Shown: positions 43,345 to 54,568, counted from the first letter of the stretch. The stretch: 64,000 bases of DNA from Microvirga sp. ACRRW (GCF_022346925.1 NZ_JAKRNJ010000002.1:186001-250000), one strand, 5' to 3'. A program made the numbers and translations. The notes: a model not told the origin generated them from the sequence alone.

Positions 43345-44628
43345 TCAGCCGCGCAGGCCCGCCGTAATGGCATCGAGGGAGGGCAGGCCCTTGATGGGGC
43401 CGATGGCCGCGACGGTCGGCGCCCCTTGCAGGAGGCGGCGGCCTGCTTCGCGCACATGCTCCTGGTCGAGAGCGTCCACCTTCTTGACGATCTCGTCGCT
43501 GCCGACGATGCGGCCCCAGGACAGGAGCTGGCGCGCCATGCGCTCGATCCGTCCGCCGGGTGTCTCAAGCGCCGTCAGCAGGGCCACCTTCATCTGCGCC
43601 TTGGCGCGGATCATCTCGATCTCGCTGATGTCGGTCGTGGCCTGACGCATGCAGTCGAGGGTGACTTTGGCGAGTTCCTTCACATCCGATCCGGCCGTGC
43701 CCGCGCCGATGCCGAACAGGCCGCAATCGGAGAAGGGCCAGTGGAAGGAATCGATGGAATAGGCGAGGCCACGCGTCTCGCGCACTTCGTGCCACAGGCG
43801 CGACGTGAGGCCGCCGCCGAGGATATGAGCAAAGAGATGCGCGCCGTAATAGCCAGGGTCCTTGAACGACAGGCCCGGCAGGCCGAGCACGATGTTGGCC
43901 TGTTCGAGCTTGCGCTGGATGCGCCGCTCGCCGCCCGTGTAATGTCCCGATTCCGGCTCACGGATGTCGGCGGCGGGCATCGCGCCGAAAAGGCGCTCCG
44001 CCGTCTCCACGATCTGCGCGTGATCGACATTGCCCGCAGCGGCGAGCACCATCTTCGATGGAATGTATTCGCGGGCGAGAAACGCGCGGATCGTATCCTG
44101 GTCGAAGCTCTTGATCGTGTCCGGCGTGCCGAGGATCGGACGGCCGACGGGCTGGGCCGCGAAGGCCGTTTCCATGAAGGCGTCGTAGATCAGATCGTCG
44201 GGCGTATCCTCGACAGCGGCGTATTCCTGCAGGATCACGCTCTTTTCGCGGGCAAGCTCCGCTTCGTCGTAAGCGGAGTTGATGAGAATGTCGCCCAGCA
44301 CGTCGAGGGCGACGTCCACGTTCTCGCCCAACACGCGCGCGGTGTAGCTCGTATATTCGACGCTGGTCGCGGCGTTGATGTCGCCGCCCACATTCTCGAT
44401 GTCTTCCGCGATCTGTCGCGCGGAGCGGCGCGCCGTGCCCTTGAAGGCCATGTGCTCAATGAGGTGCGACAGGCCGTGCTCGTGCGCCTGCTCATGCCGC
44501 GAGCCGGTGCCGACCCACACGCCGAGGGTGGCGGTGGCGATCTCCGGCATATGCTCGGTCGCGACCGTCAGGCCGTTGGCGAGCCTCGTGATGTCGACGC
44601 GCTTCTCGCGGACGAAATGCTCGTTCAT
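43345..44628 (-). CDS. M16 family zinc peptidase (processing peptidase-like)
   Basis: Encodes 427 residues. The inverted zinc motif HxxEH is HLIEHMAFKGT (about 57-61), with the third ligand Glu expected in the downstream EYTSYTARVLGE or AVEDTPDDLIY region. The C-terminal half has the typical LEQANIVLGLPGLS and WHEVRETRGLAYSI motifs. It is related to mitochondrial processing peptidase and PqqL. Its start overlaps the stop of thrC by 4 bases, so the two are translationally coupled, a conserved pairing in the Hyphomicrobiales. The substrate is unknown. Confidence 0.92.
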   Translation of the reverse strand: MNEHFVREKRVDITRLANGLTVATEHMPEIATATLGVWVGTGSRHEQAHEHGLSHLIEHMAFKGTARRSARQIAEDIENVGGDINAATSVEYTSYTARVLGENVDVALDVLGDILINSAYDEAELAREKSVILQEYAAVEDTPDDLIYDAFMETAFAAQPVGRPILGTPDTIKSFDQDTIRAFLAREYIPSKMVLAAAGNVDHAQIVETAERLFGAMPAADIREPESGHYTGGERRIQRKLEQANIVLGLPGLSFKDPGYYGAHLFAHILGGGLTSRLWHEVRETRGLAYSIDSFHWPFSDCGLFGIGAGTAGSDVKELAKVTLDCMRQATTDISEIEMIRAKAQMKVALLTALETPGGRIERMARQLLSWGRIVGSDEIVKKVDALDQEHVREAGRRLLQGAPTVAAIGPIKGLPSLDAITAGLRG

Positions 44629-46040
44629 GCAGCAGCGCCTTTGATCGCGCGGGCGCGCTCGCGGATGAAGCGCTCGATGGCCGATTGGTCGTTGGGAAGA
44701 ACCGAGAAGCTCTCCTTGCGCTCCATCAGATCCGCCATGTGCGCCGGGAGCGCGGAGCGGATGCCTGTCGCGCGCTCGACCGCATCCGGGAACTTGGCGG
44801 GATGCGCGGTGGAGAGCGCGACCACGGGCACTTCCGGCTTGTCCTTCAAGAGCGCGCGTGCGGCACGCGTGCCGACGGCGCTGTGCGGATCGAGAACGTA
44901 ACCGGTGTTGCGATAGGTCTGCGCCATCTCGTCGGCGACATTCGCCTCGTTCACGGCATGCGCTGAAAACTCCTCGCGGATGCGCGCGAGCGGGCCTGCA
45001 TCGATGGTAAACGAACGCGACTGGTTGAGGCTCGCCATCAGGCGGCGGATCGCTTCGCCGTCGCGGCCGTAAGATTCGAACAGCAGGCGCTCGAAATTCG
45101 AGGAGATCTGGATGTCCATCGACGGCGAGGTCGTGGCCTCGACGCCCTTCATCTCGTAGGTGCCGGTGTTCAGCGTGCGCGCGAGAATGTCGTTGGCGTT
45201 GGTGCCGATCATCAGGCGGTCGATGGGAAGACCCATCTTCTTGGCGACCCAGCCCGCGAGAATGTCGCCGAAATTGCCGGTGGGCACGGAGAAGGAGACG
45301 GGGCGATGCGGACCGCCGAGGGCGGCGGCAGCGGTGAAGTAGTACACGGCCTGCGCCGCCACGCGCGCCCAGTTGATGGAGTTCACGCCCGAGAGCTGCA
45401 GCTCGTCGCGGAAGCGGGAATTGCTGAACATGGCCTTCACCATGTTCTGGCAGTCGTCGAACGTGCCTTCCACCGCGAGCGCATGCACGTTGGGCGAGGC
45501 CACCGTCGTCATCTGGCGGCGCTGCACGTCCGACACGCGGCCATGCGGATAGAGGATGAAGATGTCGACCTGATCGAGGCCCTTGAATGCCTCGACCGCC
45601 GCGCTGCCCGTATCGCCCGAGGTCGCGCCGACGATGGTGGCGCGGGCGCCGCGGTTTTTAAGCACATGATCCATGAGACGGCCGAGCAGCTGCATCGCCA
45701 CGTCCTTGAAGGCGAGCGTCGGGCCGTGGAAGAGTTCGAGCAGGAAGAGGTTGTCGTCGAGCTGCGTCAGCGGGCAGACGGCATCGTGCCGGAACGAGGC
45801 GTAAGATTCGTCGATCATGCGGCTGAGATCGGCAGCGGGAATGTCGCCATCCACCAGCGGGCCGAGCACGGCTTTGGCTACATCCGCATAGGATTTTCCG
45901 GCAAAGCCTTTGATCGTCTCCGTCGTCAGGCTCGGCCATTTTTCCGGCATGTAGAGGCCGCCGTCCCTGGCGAGGCCGGCCAGAAGCGCATCGGAAAAGC
46001 CAAGCGCGGGGGCTTCCCCGCGGGTCGAGACATGGAGCAC
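44625..46040 (-). CDS. thrC: threonine synthase
   Basis: Encodes 471 residues. It converts O-phosphohomoserine to threonine with PLP. The PLP lysine is in LAFKDVAMQLLGRLMD, the phosphate loop is in TIVGATSGDTGSAAVEAF, and the start is typical (YVSTRGEAP-like: LHVSTRGEAPALGFSDALLA). Length fits the long type found in bacteria and yeast. It works downstream of the homoserine kinase at 36.7 kb. It is first in an operon with the M16 peptidase. Confidence 0.96.
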   Translation of the reverse strand: MLHVSTRGEAPALGFSDALLAGLARDGGLYMPEKWPSLTTETIKGFAGKSYADVAKAVLGPLVDGDIPAADLSRMIDESYASFRHDAVCPLTQLDDNLFLLELFHGPTLAFKDVAMQLLGRLMDHVLKNRGARATIVGATSGDTGSAAVEAFKGLDQVDIFILYPHGRVSDVQRRQMTTVASPNVHALAVEGTFDDCQNMVKAMFSNSRFRDELQLSGVNSINWARVAAQAVYYFTAAAALGGPHRPVSFSVPTGNFGDILAGWVAKKMGLPIDRLMIGTNANDILARTLNTGTYEMKGVEATTSPSMDIQISSNFERLLFESYGRDGEAIRRLMASLNQSRSFTIDAGPLARIREEFSAHAVNEANVADEMAQTYRNTGYVLDPHSAVGTRAARALLKDKPEVPVVALSTAHPAKFPDAVERATGIRSALPAHMADLMERKESFSVLPNDQSAIERFIRERARAIKGAAA

Positions 46041-46082
46041 GGTCTATCTCCTGGAAATTCGGGCGGACATTAGGAGGATGAG

Positions 46083-46106
46083 CCGGTTGCGGCAAGCCGC
46101 AACCGG
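46083..46106 (-). terminator. perfect stem-loop after the GNAT gene
   Basis: A 10-bp perfect stem CCGGTTGCGG (46083-46092) pairs with CCGCAACCGG (46097-46106) around CAAG. It lies 8 bases past the reverse-strand stop at 46115 and before the thrC start at 46040. There is no T-tract, so Rho-independent termination is not certain. Confidence 0.6.
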
Positions 46107-46114
46107 ACGCAGGC

Positions 46115-46627
46115 TCAAGGTTTTATCCGGGCCATGGCATGGGCATCCACGAAGGAGCCGCCCCTGAAGGCGAAGCTCCGGTGGGTGCCTTCGACCTCGA
46201 AACCGTTCCGCTTGTAAAGCGCGATGGCGGGAGCATTGTCGACATAGACCGTCAACTCGATCCGATTCAGGTTGAGCCAGTCATCGGCAATCATGAGCAC
46301 TTCCCGCAGCAGGCTGGAGCCGATGCCCCGACCGCGATGATCGTCGTGGACCCCCATGCCGATATTCGCGGCATGGGCGCGCCGGCCGGCTAAGCGGGTC
46401 AGTCCGATATGCCCCACGATCTGCTCGTTCAGAAAGGCGGCGAGGCTGACGTTGTTGGCGCCCAGGCTCTCGAGCCATTTGCGTGTCTCTTCGGGTGTCT
46501 GGTGCGGCATCCGCAGGGTCCCCCAGCGATAGCCGGGCAGGCTCGCAAGCGCGGCAATGGCCTCGCAATCACTCGGGCGGGTCGCCCGGATCGTGAGCTC
46601 TTCGGAAGATACGGGAGGAATGGTCAC
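46115..46627 (-). CDS. GNAT family N-acetyltransferase
   Basis: Encodes 170 residues from the GTG at 46627, which has AAGGAGAG at ideal spacing; the frame stays open further upstream without similarity. The GNAT fold shows the acetyl-CoA loop in HDDHRGRGIGSSLLREVLMI (Q/R-x-x-G-x-G/A motif) and NRIELTVYVDNAPAIALYKR with NGFEVEGTHR. It resembles RimJ/RimL-like and phosphinothricin-type acetyltransferases. The acceptor is unknown. It lies upstream of thrC but is separated by a strong stem-loop. Confidence 0.88.
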   Translation of the reverse strand: MTIPPVSSEELTIRATRPSDCEAIAALASLPGYRWGTLRMPHQTPEETRKWLESLGANNVSLAAFLNEQIVGHIGLTRLAGRRAHAANIGMGVHDDHRGRGIGSSLLREVLMIADDWLNLNRIELTVYVDNAPAIALYKRNGFEVEGTHRSFAFRGGSFVDAHAMARIKP

Positions 46628-46858
46628 GGTGCTCTCCTTGGGAAAAGGCGGAGGCGAACCGAACCTGCAAAGCCCTGCTCGTCTCCGCAGGGCTTGGGAA
46701 AATGCTCGACGCTTCAGATGCGCAAAGCCTCTCCTGCACGCCCTGCAAGGCGCGTCATAAGAAGGGTTGCGGTCATCATCAGCGTGAACATGAGAAAAAT
46801 GATATATATTCCTGCTCAACAGGCAAGCCTGTCGCTTCGCTCTTCTTGGAGCATACCG

Positions 46859-47215
46859 ATGCGGATGACCGTTATCGACTGGATCCTGCTTCCCATCTTG
46901 ATCGCCGTGCTCGCGGGCTTCGCCCTGGGCGCCTACCTGATCGCGGGCTTTTTGGGCTTGGGCATCATTGGCCTCATCATCGGCGTGATGGCCCAACGCA
47001 TCGAGCTGGAGAAAGACGGCGCCACCAGCAACGACATGACGACCTCGCTCTATGCGCAGCAGATCAAGGCGCAGGAGACGATGACCCGTGCCGAGCGGGC
47101 GGAGCGCCGCGAGGAGACGCGGGTGCTCCTGAAGTACCTGTCCGTGGCGAAGATCGTCAGCGCCGGTTTCGTGATCCTCGGCTTCGGATTCTTCTTCCTC
47201 TTTCAGCTTGGCTGA
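46859..47215 (+). CDS. small membrane protein, unknown function
   Basis: Encodes 118 residues from the ATG at 46859 (TTGGAG upstream; ATG 46865 is an alternative). Two long hydrophobic helices (about 8-44, containing LLPILIAVLAGFALGAYLIA and GLGIIGLIIGVMAQR) are followed by a charged coiled-coil-like segment (QQIKAQETMTRAERAERREE) and a third helix (KIVSAGFVILGFGFFFLFQL). Its 3' end overlaps the convergent SURF1 gene by 13 bases. No family is recognised; the pattern would fit a small membrane scaffold. Confidence 0.65.
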   Translation: MRMTVIDWILLPILIAVLAGFALGAYLIAGFLGLGIIGLIIGVMAQRIELEKDGATSNDMTTSLYAQQIKAQETMTRAERAERREETRVLLKYLSVAKIVSAGFVILGFGFFFLFQLG

Positions 47216-47949
47216 ACCCGTCTCCAGGCAAAGGCGACGAAGACGGCAACAAGCGTGAGCGCGATACCGAACCAGGTGACGGCATATTGCAGGTGGTTGT
47301 TGGGGAGTGTCAGCTGGGTCTGCCCGCCGCGCGGCCAGCCGCCCGGATTAGGCGTGGCATCGGCGTCGATGAGGAAGGGGGCGACGCCTTCGATCCCACG
47401 AGCCTGGGCGATGGCTTGAGGATTGCGGGCGAACCAGAGGTTCTTGCCCGGATCGTCATTGGGCGTGAATAGGGTGCGCGCTTCCGGCGCCCGCACGAGG
47501 CCAGTGACCGTGACCTCTCCGTCGAGCTGGGATTGCGGGCGCGTGGCCGGGTTCTTCAGGTCGGTAGGCACGAAGCCGCGATTGACCATCACGATCCGGC
47601 CCGTGGCGAGCCTCAAGGGCGTGATGATGTAGTAGCCCTGAAGCGGCGCGCCCTGGCGCGAGCCCGGCGCGAGGCCGTAAACGGGAGCCTCCAGATCGTG
47701 CAGGAAGGTGCCCGTCACCCGAACCTTCCGGAACTCGTCCTGATCCGCCCGCCAGACGGCCCATTCCGATTCGGGCAGAAGGGCGCCCGGCTCGCCATAG
47801 GCGCGGGCTTCGATCTGCTGGATCAGATTTTCCTTCCAGGCCTTGCGCTGAAGCTGCCATGTGCCGAGGCCGATGAGGATCGCCAGGGCGATGAGGGAGG
47901 CGATGGCCGGCAGGATGAGCGAGCGGCTCTTGCTTGGGATGGCGGTCAC
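47203..47949 (-). CDS. SURF1 family cytochrome oxidase assembly protein
   Basis: Encodes 248 residues from the GTG at 47949, overlapping the DUF983 stop by 4 bases. Two membrane helices flank a periplasmic domain: SLIALAILIGLGTWQLQRKA near the start and YAVTWFGIALTLVAVFVAFA near the end. The GTWQLQRKAWKE and MVNRGFVP motifs are typical of SURF1, which assists heme a insertion into subunit I of aa3-type oxidases. It follows the cta operon in conserved order. Confidence 0.93.
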   Translation of the reverse strand: MTAIPSKSRSLILPAIASLIALAILIGLGTWQLQRKAWKENLIQQIEARAYGEPGALLPESEWAVWRADQDEFRKVRVTGTFLHDLEAPVYGLAPGSRQGAPLQGYYIITPLRLATGRIVMVNRGFVPTDLKNPATRPQSQLDGEVTVTGLVRAPEARTLFTPNDDPGKNLWFARNPQAIAQARGIEGVAPFLIDADATPNPGGWPRGGQTQLTLPNNHLQYAVTWFGIALTLVAVFVAFAWRRVQPS

Positions 47950-48317
47950 TTCTGGATGCGCCCTTCCGCAGCCTTGTGGTGGTACTGAAGCGCGACCAGC
48001 ACGCCTTTCGAGGGCCGCACGAGAGCGAGGCTCAAAGCGATGCTCAAGGCCGTCCACATGACGAAGTGCAGCCAGATCGGCGGCGCGAAGGTGAATTCGA
48101 CCCAGAGGGCGAGCCCGACCACGACGATGCCGACGATGGACATGACGAAGAAGGCCGGGCCGTCGCCGGAATCCGCAAAGGCGAAATCGAGGCCGCAGAC
48201 CTCGCATTTCGGCCGCACCTTCAGGAAGCCCTGGAACAGGTGCCCTTTCCCGCAGCGCGGGCACAGGCCTTTGAGGCCGGTGATGACAGGCGGGGAGGCG
48301 GATTGTTCTTGGGCCAC
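47946..48317 (-). CDS. DUF983 domain membrane protein
   Basis: Encodes 123 residues. Two zinc-ribbon-like knuckles (CPRCGKGHLF and CEVCGLDF) precede two membrane helices (FFVMSIVGIVVVGLALWVEF and LHFVMWTALSIALSLALV). It is commonly located between ctaE and surf1 in alphaproteobacteria, which suggests an accessory role in cytochrome oxidase biogenesis that is not proven. It overlaps surf1 by 4 bases and lies beyond the ctaE terminator. Confidence 0.92.
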   Translation of the reverse strand: MAQEQSASPPVITGLKGLCPRCGKGHLFQGFLKVRPKCEVCGLDFAFADSGDGPAFFVMSIVGIVVVGLALWVEFTFAPPIWLHFVMWTALSIALSLALVRPSKGVLVALQYHHKAAEGRIQK

Positions 48318-48373
48318 GGTGTTTCTCCGAGTGAGAGCCGTCCCTCAAATGGGAAGGTGAGCCTGAAAAACGA

Positions 48374-48396
48374 AAGGCGGCTCGAAAGCCGCCCTT
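48374..48396 (-). terminator. terminator of the cta operon
   Basis: GGCGGCT (48376-48382) pairs with AGCCGCC (48387-48393), with flanking A-T pairs. On the reverse strand it is followed by TTTCGTTTTTC. It lies 25 bases past the ctaE stop (48421), so it ends or attenuates the oxidase transcript before DUF983. Confidence 0.8.
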
Positions 48397-48420
48397 GTCA
48401 AAGTCTTTTCGCGAGCGGCT

Positions 48421-49278
48421 TTAGTGGCCGGCAGCGTATCCGCCGTAGCCCCACACGTAGATGGCGGCGAAGAGGAACAGCCACACCACGTCCACGAAGT
48501 GCCAGTACCAGGCGGCGAATTCGAAGCCGAGGTGCTGCTTGGGCGTGAAGTCGCCGCGATAGGCGCGCAGCAGGCAGACGGCCAGGAAGATCGTTCCGAT
48601 GATCACGTGCGCGCCGTGGAAGCCCGTCGCCATGAAGAAGGTGGCGCCGTAGATGTTGCCGCTGAAGCCGAAGGCCGCATGGCTGTACTCGTAGGCCTGC
48701 ACGAAGCTGAACACGATGCCGAGGAGAACCGTGAGCCACAGGCCGGTCTTGAGGCCCTGGCGGTCATTGTGCAGAAGCGCATGGTGCGCCCAGGTGACCG
48801 TGGTGCCGGAGGTCAGCAGGATCAGGGTGTTGAGCAGGGGCAGGTGCCAGGGATCGAAGGTCTCGATGCCCTTCGGGGGCCACACGCCGCCGAGCGCCTC
48901 GACGCGCGAGTAGAGCTGCGGGTCGCCGGCATAGAGAGCGGCATCGAAGTAAGCCCAGAACCAGGCTGCGAAGAACATCACTTCGGAAGCGATGAACATC
49001 AGCATGCCGTAGCGGTGATGCAGCTGAACCACGCGGGTATGGGAGCCCGTATTGGCCTCGCGCACCACGTCGCTCCACCATGCGATCATGGTGTAAAGCA
49101 CGCCGATGATGCCCGCGCCGAAGATGTAGGGGCCCAGGTGCATGCTGCCGAAGGCGATGCCCTTCCACCAGGTCACGAACCCGGCTGCCATCAGGAAGGC
49201 GCTGACCGCACCGATCAACGGCCACGGGCTCGGTTCAAGAATGTGGTAATCGTGGTTCTTGGCGTGAGCCTCGGCCAT
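48421..49278 (-). CDS. ctaE: cytochrome c oxidase subunit III
   Basis: Encodes 285 residues with seven membrane helices. Landmarks are [40 protein letters not shown] (conserved Glu for lipid or proton entry), [20 protein letters not shown] and [19 protein letters not shown]. It completes the aa3 core with subunits I and II and supports oxygen and lipid access. It is the last gene of the cta operon, with a terminator following. Confidence 0.97.
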   Translation of the reverse strand: MAEAHAKNHDYHILEPSPWPLIGAVSAFLMAAGFVTWWKGIAFGSMHLGPYIFGAGIIGVLYTMIAWWSDVVREANTGSHTRVVQLHHRYGMLMFIASEVMFFAAWFWAYFDAALYAGDPQLYSRVEALGGVWPPKGIETFDPWHLPLLNTLILLTSGTTVTWAHHALLHNDRQGLKTGLWLTVLLGIVFSFVQAYEYSHAAFGFSGNIYGATFFMATGFHGAHVIIGTIFLAVCLLRAYRGDFTPKQHLGFEFAAWYWHFVDVVWLFLFAAIYVWGYGGYAAGH

Positions 49279-49345
49279 TTTAGTCGTCTCCGTGCCTCGA
49301 TTGTGACTTCGCTTTAGGACGTTTCTGCCCAGCTTGTCACGTTCC

Positions 49346-49936
49346 TTATTGAACGGTGGGTTGGGTTGAAGAGGTCGCCTCCGCCACCGGCTGCCCGCCC
49401 TTGGACGGGAAGTAAGTGTAGGAGAGCGTGATGGAAGAGAGATCCTTCACGTCGGAATCCTGCACGAGGCGCGGATCGATATAGAACACGACCGCCGATT
49501 CCAGGGTTTCTCCCGGTTTCAGGGTCTGCTCCGTGAAGCAGAAGCATTCGAGCTTCGAGAAATAGGTGCCCGCAAGGTCCGGCTGGACGTTGTAGGTCGC
49601 AATGCCGGTGGCGGGCTTGGTGCCCGTGTTGGTGACCTTGTAATAGACCGTCGTGGTCTCGCCGAGCTTTACCGTAACTTCGGGCTTTTCCGGCGAGAAG
49701 CGCCAGCTCAGGCCGGGCGCCACGTTGGCGTCGAAGCGCACGGCAATGGTGCGGTCCATGACATCCGAAGTGTTGCTGTCGCGGGCAATCGGCGTGCCGT
49801 CGAAGCCCGTCACCTTGCAGAAGAGATCGTAGAGCGGCACCGAAGCGTAGGCGAGGCCGACCATGCCCACGACCACGCCGAGGCAGGCCCATGCGGTACG
49901 GTGCATCTTGCGCTGGTTATGCGGTGCTTCGGTCAT
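49346..49936 (-). CDS. ctaG: cytochrome c oxidase assembly protein CtaG (Cox11)
   Basis: Encodes 196 residues with one N-terminal membrane helix ([20 protein letters not shown]) and a periplasmic beta domain. The copper ligands are in [15 protein letters not shown] (C-x-C), and [17 protein letters not shown] is typical. It delivers copper to the CuB site of subunit I. Located between the small gene and ctaE, 67 bases before the ctaE start. Confidence 0.96.
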   Translation of the reverse strand: MTEAPHNQRKMHRTAWACLGVVVGMVGLAYASVPLYDLFCKVTGFDGTPIARDSNTSDVMDRTIAVRFDANVAPGLSWRFSPEKPEVTVKLGETTTVYYKVTNTGTKPATGIATYNVQPDLAGTYFSKLECFCFTEQTLKPGETLESAVVFYIDPRLVQDSDVKDLSSITLSYTYFPSKGGQPVAEATSSTQPTVQ

Positions 49937-49943
49937 TCTGATC

Positions 49944-50102
49944 TCACAACGGACGATTCAGGACCTGGGGTCCAAGCTTCGCAATCGTGATTGCGAACAG
50001 CAGGAGGCAGAGAATGCCGAGCGTCAGGCCCAAAGCGCGGGAGCGGCGCTTGCGGCGCTGCTCTTCCTCGGGAGTGAGGCGATAGGAATTGCGGTCCGTC
50101 AT
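49944..50102 (-). CDS. small membrane protein of the aa3 operon (CoxF-like)
   Basis: Encodes 52 residues from the ATG at 50102: MTDRNSYRLTPEEEQRRKRR, then a single helix LGLTLGILCLLLFAITIAKL and a short tail. Proteins with this size and T-P-E-E-x-R-R-R-R-N/S pattern lie between ctaB and ctaG in many alphaproteobacterial oxidase operons, sometimes called CoxF. It fits exactly here: 4 bases after the ctaB stop and 7 bases before ctaG. A possible accessory or assembly role is inferred from position. Confidence 0.85.
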   Translation of the reverse strand: MTDRNSYRLTPEEEQRRKRRSRALGLTLGILCLLLFAITIAKLGPQVLNRPL

Positions 50103-50106
50103 CGCT

Positions 50107-51063
50107 TTACCCCATGACCGGCTGGAAGAAGCCGAAGCCGTGCTCCGCGAGAAGCGTGGCGAACAGCAGGAACAGGTAGAGGATCGAGAAGCCGAAGAGC
50201 TGCTGGGCCACGCGCATGGCAGGTTCGCCTTCGCGAAGGCGATAGACCTGAACCGCGAGCGCCAGCATGCCGAGGCCGCCGATGAGCGAGATGATAGCAT
50301 AGGCGAGACCGCCGAAGCCGAAGAACACCGGCGCCATGCCAAGCGGAGCGAGCAGCACCGTGTAGGCGAGGATCTGGAAGCGGGTGGAATCCGGACCGGC
50401 GACATTCGGCATCATGGGGACGCCCGCGCGCTCGTAATCGCCCGACTTCACCAGGGCCAGCGCCCAGAAATGGGGCGGCGTCCACATGAAGATGATGGCG
50501 AAGAGGATGACGCTGTCCCATGCCACGGAGCCGGTCACGGCTGCCTGTGCCACGATCGGGGGCAGGGCGCCCGCAGCGCCGCCGATCACGATGTTCTGCG
50601 GCGTCGAACGCTTCAGCCACATGGAATAGATGACGACGTAGAAGAAGATGGTGAAGGCCAAGAGGCCCGCCGCCAGCCAGTTGCTGGCAAGGCCCAGGAT
50701 CAGCACCGAGCCCGCGGAGAGGGTCAGGCCGAAGGCCAGGGCCTCGTTGGGCTGGATCTTGCCGGCCGGGATCGGGCGCTTGCGGGTGCGGGTCATGATC
50801 GCGTCGATGTCCGCGTCCCACCACATGTTCAGGCAGCCCGAAGCGCCGCCACCGACGGCGATCATCAGCAAGGAGACGAAAGCCAGAAGAGGATTCACGT
50901 CCGGGTGGCTGACGACCATGCCGACGAGCGCCGTGAAAACGACGAGGAACATCACCCGGGGTTTTAGAAGAGCGAAGAAGTCGGACACGTCACCCTGCGA
51001 GAGGCCATTGCTGGCGATGCTCTCGTTCTGGGCCTTAGTCAAACTGTTCGACAGGGTGTTCAT
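50107..51063 (-). CDS. ctaB: protoheme IX farnesyltransferase (heme O synthase)
   Basis: Encodes 318 residues with about nine membrane helices, UbiA family. It farnesylates heme b to heme O, the precursor of heme a for the oxidase. The Mg-pyrophosphate motif is [19 protein letters not shown] followed by IPAG, with a second Asp-rich region near [20 protein letters not shown]. It lies between ctaD and the small CoxF-like gene in the canonical order. Confidence 0.97.
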   Translation of the reverse strand: MNTLSNSLTKAQNESIASNGLSQGDVSDFFALLKPRVMFLVVFTALVGMVVSHPDVNPLLAFVSLLMIAVGGGASGCLNMWWDADIDAIMTRTRKRPIPAGKIQPNEALAFGLTLSAGSVLILGLASNWLAAGLLAFTIFFYVVIYSMWLKRSTPQNIVIGGAAGALPPIVAQAAVTGSVAWDSVILFAIIFMWTPPHFWALALVKSGDYERAGVPMMPNVAGPDSTRFQILAYTVLLAPLGMAPVFFGFGGLAYAIISLIGGLGMLALAVQVYRLREGEPAMRVAQQLFGFSILYLFLLFATLLAEHGFGFFQPVMG

Positions 51064-51169
51064 ACCAAATAATCTTCCGAAATGCTGAAAGGGTTGAGGC
51101 TTAAATAAAGGCGCCTCTCGATGTCAGCTCCTCGCCGGAAGGCTTCTTCTGCCGAAGCCCTCGGGGGAG

Positions 51170-51198
51170 GAGCACGGGCGGCTATGGCCGCCCGGCTC
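51170..51198 (-). terminator. stem-loop between ctaD and ctaB
   Basis: CGGGCGGC (51175-51182) pairs with GCCGCCCG (51187-51194) around TATG, extended by GAGC/GCTC across a bulged A. It lies 8 bases past the ctaD stop. Because ctaB follows in the operon and there is no T-tract, it may set the ratio of subunit transcripts or protect ctaCD mRNA rather than fully terminate. Confidence 0.5.
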
Positions 51199-51205
51199 AA
51201 GTGCT

Positions 51206-52855
<1,650 letters not shown>

Positions 52856-53710
52856 TTACTGAGCGTTCGCGAACTTGAGCGGAGCCGTGTTGTCCGTCGA
52901 AGCATACTTCTGCTTCGACTCGGCAAGCCAGGCGGCATATTGCTGCTCGCTCACGACGCGGATCTCGATCGGCATATAGGGGTGACCGTTGCCGCAAAGC
53001 TCCGAGCACTGACCGTAATAAACGCCTTCCTTCTCGGCCTTGAACCAGGTTTCGTTCAGGCGTCCGGGAATGGCATCGACCTTGATGTAGAAGGACGGAA
53101 GCGCGAAGGCGTGGATCACGTCGGCCGAGGTGACCTGGACGCGAACGACCTTGCCGACCGGCACGACCATAGCGTTGTCGGCGCCGAGCAGGCGCGGCTG
53201 GTCGGGCTTCAGGGCAGCCTGGTCGGTGATCATGTTCGAGTCGAACTTGAAGCCGCCCTGATCGGCCGGGTACTCGTAGCCCCAGTACCAGGAATAGCCG
53301 GTGGCCTTGATCACCACGTCGGCCTGCGGCGGAACGAGCTGCTGGCGCAGGAGGCGGAACGAGGGGATGGCGATCGCCACAAGGATCAGCACCGGAACGA
53401 TGGTCCATGCGACCTCGAGCAGGGTGTGGTGGGTGGTCCTGGACGGAACCGGATTCTTCCGCTCATTGAAGCGGGCGATGATCACCAGGAGCAGCGCCAG
53501 CACGAAAAGGCAGATTCCGGTGATCAGCCAAAGCAGGTAGGTGTGGAAGTCGGAGACGCTCTGTCCCAACTCGGTCACCATCTCCTGCATGCCGGTTTCC
53601 CAAGGGGAAGGGCGGCCTGCGGCGGCCCATGCCTCACTTATGCCCAACACAAGTGCGACCGCTGCCGTGGAGAGGGCGGTCACCGATCGACGTGCATTCT
53701 CGATCCGCAT
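52856..53710 (-). CDS. ctaC: cytochrome c oxidase subunit II
   Basis: Encodes 284 residues from the ATG at 53710 (AGGAGC upstream; the frame continues further upstream without similarity). A signal peptide ends near GISEAWAA, followed by two membrane helices and a periplasmic cupredoxin domain. The CuA ligands are in YYGQCSELCGNGHPYMPIEI (Cys, Cys, His, Met), and the aromatic patch for cytochrome c docking is GYSWYWGYEYP. First gene of the ctaC-ctaD-ctaB-small gene-ctaG-ctaE operon; it should be transcribed from a promoter in 53711-54026, where I see no clear motif. Confidence 0.97.
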   Translation of the reverse strand: MRIENARRSVTALSTAAVALVLGISEAWAAAGRPSPWETGMQEMVTELGQSVSDFHTYLLWLITGICLFVLALLLVIIARFNERKNPVPSRTTHHTLLEVAWTIVPVLILVAIAIPSFRLLRQQLVPPQADVVIKATGYSWYWGYEYPADQGGFKFDSNMITDQAALKPDQPRLLGADNAMVVPVGKVVRVQVTSADVIHAFALPSFYIKVDAIPGRLNETWFKAEKEGVYYGQCSELCGNGHPYMPIEIRVVSEQQYAAWLAESKQKYASTDNTAPLKFANAQ

Positions 53711-54026
53711 CGGCGTTCCAAAGCTCCTAAAAGATACGGTGGCCGGATGGCCACGAAAGCATAAAGGGACAGCGTGGGCGTGCGAAAATCGGCGCCCAGC
53801 TTGCGCCGTCACTTTAGATTTGTGCCAAAGACCACAGGACGCGCCGAAGCGCAACGGTTCTCTGATCGCAATTTATGCGTCATAACCGCCAAACCCGTTT
53901 GTGATCCCCACTTATCCGGCTCTCGCTTGACATCGTGGCCCCTGGCATGGTCCCAACGGCCAAAGATTTGGATCGGAGCGGCTCAAGCCGCTGCCCTTGT
54001 TAAAGGGGCTCAAGAAGGAGAGGCCG

Positions 54027-54539
54027 ATGGGCGTGTCACATTGGATCCGCTATGGGGCGGCTGCATTCCTGGGATTGTCGGCTCTGGCGGCCGCGGGCGG
54101 CGCCGGTGCTCAGGGCATGGTGAAGAACACCTATGGCGACTGGCAAATGCGCTGCGAAACCCCTGCGGGTGCCACGGCCGAACAATGCGCTCTCGTCCAG
54201 AACGTGGTGGCGGAGGACCGCCCCAACGTCACGCTGGTGATTATTGTGTTGAAAACCGCCGATGCCAAAAGCCGGCTGCTTCGCGTGGTTGCTCCCCTTG
54301 GTATCCTCCTGCCGTCCGGCCTTGGCCTGAAGATCGACCAGACGGATATCGGCCGGGCCGGATTCGTGCGCTGCCTGGCCACGGGTTGCGTTGCCGAGGT
54401 TGTCATGGAAGATAATCTCATCAACCAGATGAAGACGGGGCAAGCTGCCACCTTCATCGTGTTCCAGACGCCCGAGGAGGGCATCGGCATTCCCGTCTCG
54501 CTGAACGGATTCGCGACCGGGTTCGATGCGCTTCCATAA
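54027..54539 (+). CDS. invasion-associated locus B (IalB) family protein
   Basis: Encodes 170 residues from the ATG at 54027, preceded by AAGGAGAG. A signal peptide (about 1-30, ending GGAGAQ) precedes the IalB fold: TYGDWQMRCETP, EQCALVQNVV, RAGFVRCLATGCVAEVVMED and QTPEEGIGIPVSLNGFATGF. Cysteine pairs probably form disulfides in the periplasm. Named for a Bartonella protein, the family is widespread in free-living alphaproteobacteria, so the name implies nothing about virulence. It precedes a lipoprotein gene by 29 bases. Confidence 0.92.
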   Translation: MGVSHWIRYGAAAFLGLSALAAAGGAGAQGMVKNTYGDWQMRCETPAGATAEQCALVQNVVAEDRPNVTLVIIVLKTADAKSRLLRVVAPLGILLPSGLGLKIDQTDIGRAGFVRCLATGCVAEVVMEDNLINQMKTGQAATFIVFQTPEEGIGIPVSLNGFATGFDALP

Positions 54540-54568
54540 AGATAGCAAGAAACAAGCTGGGGGATCCG

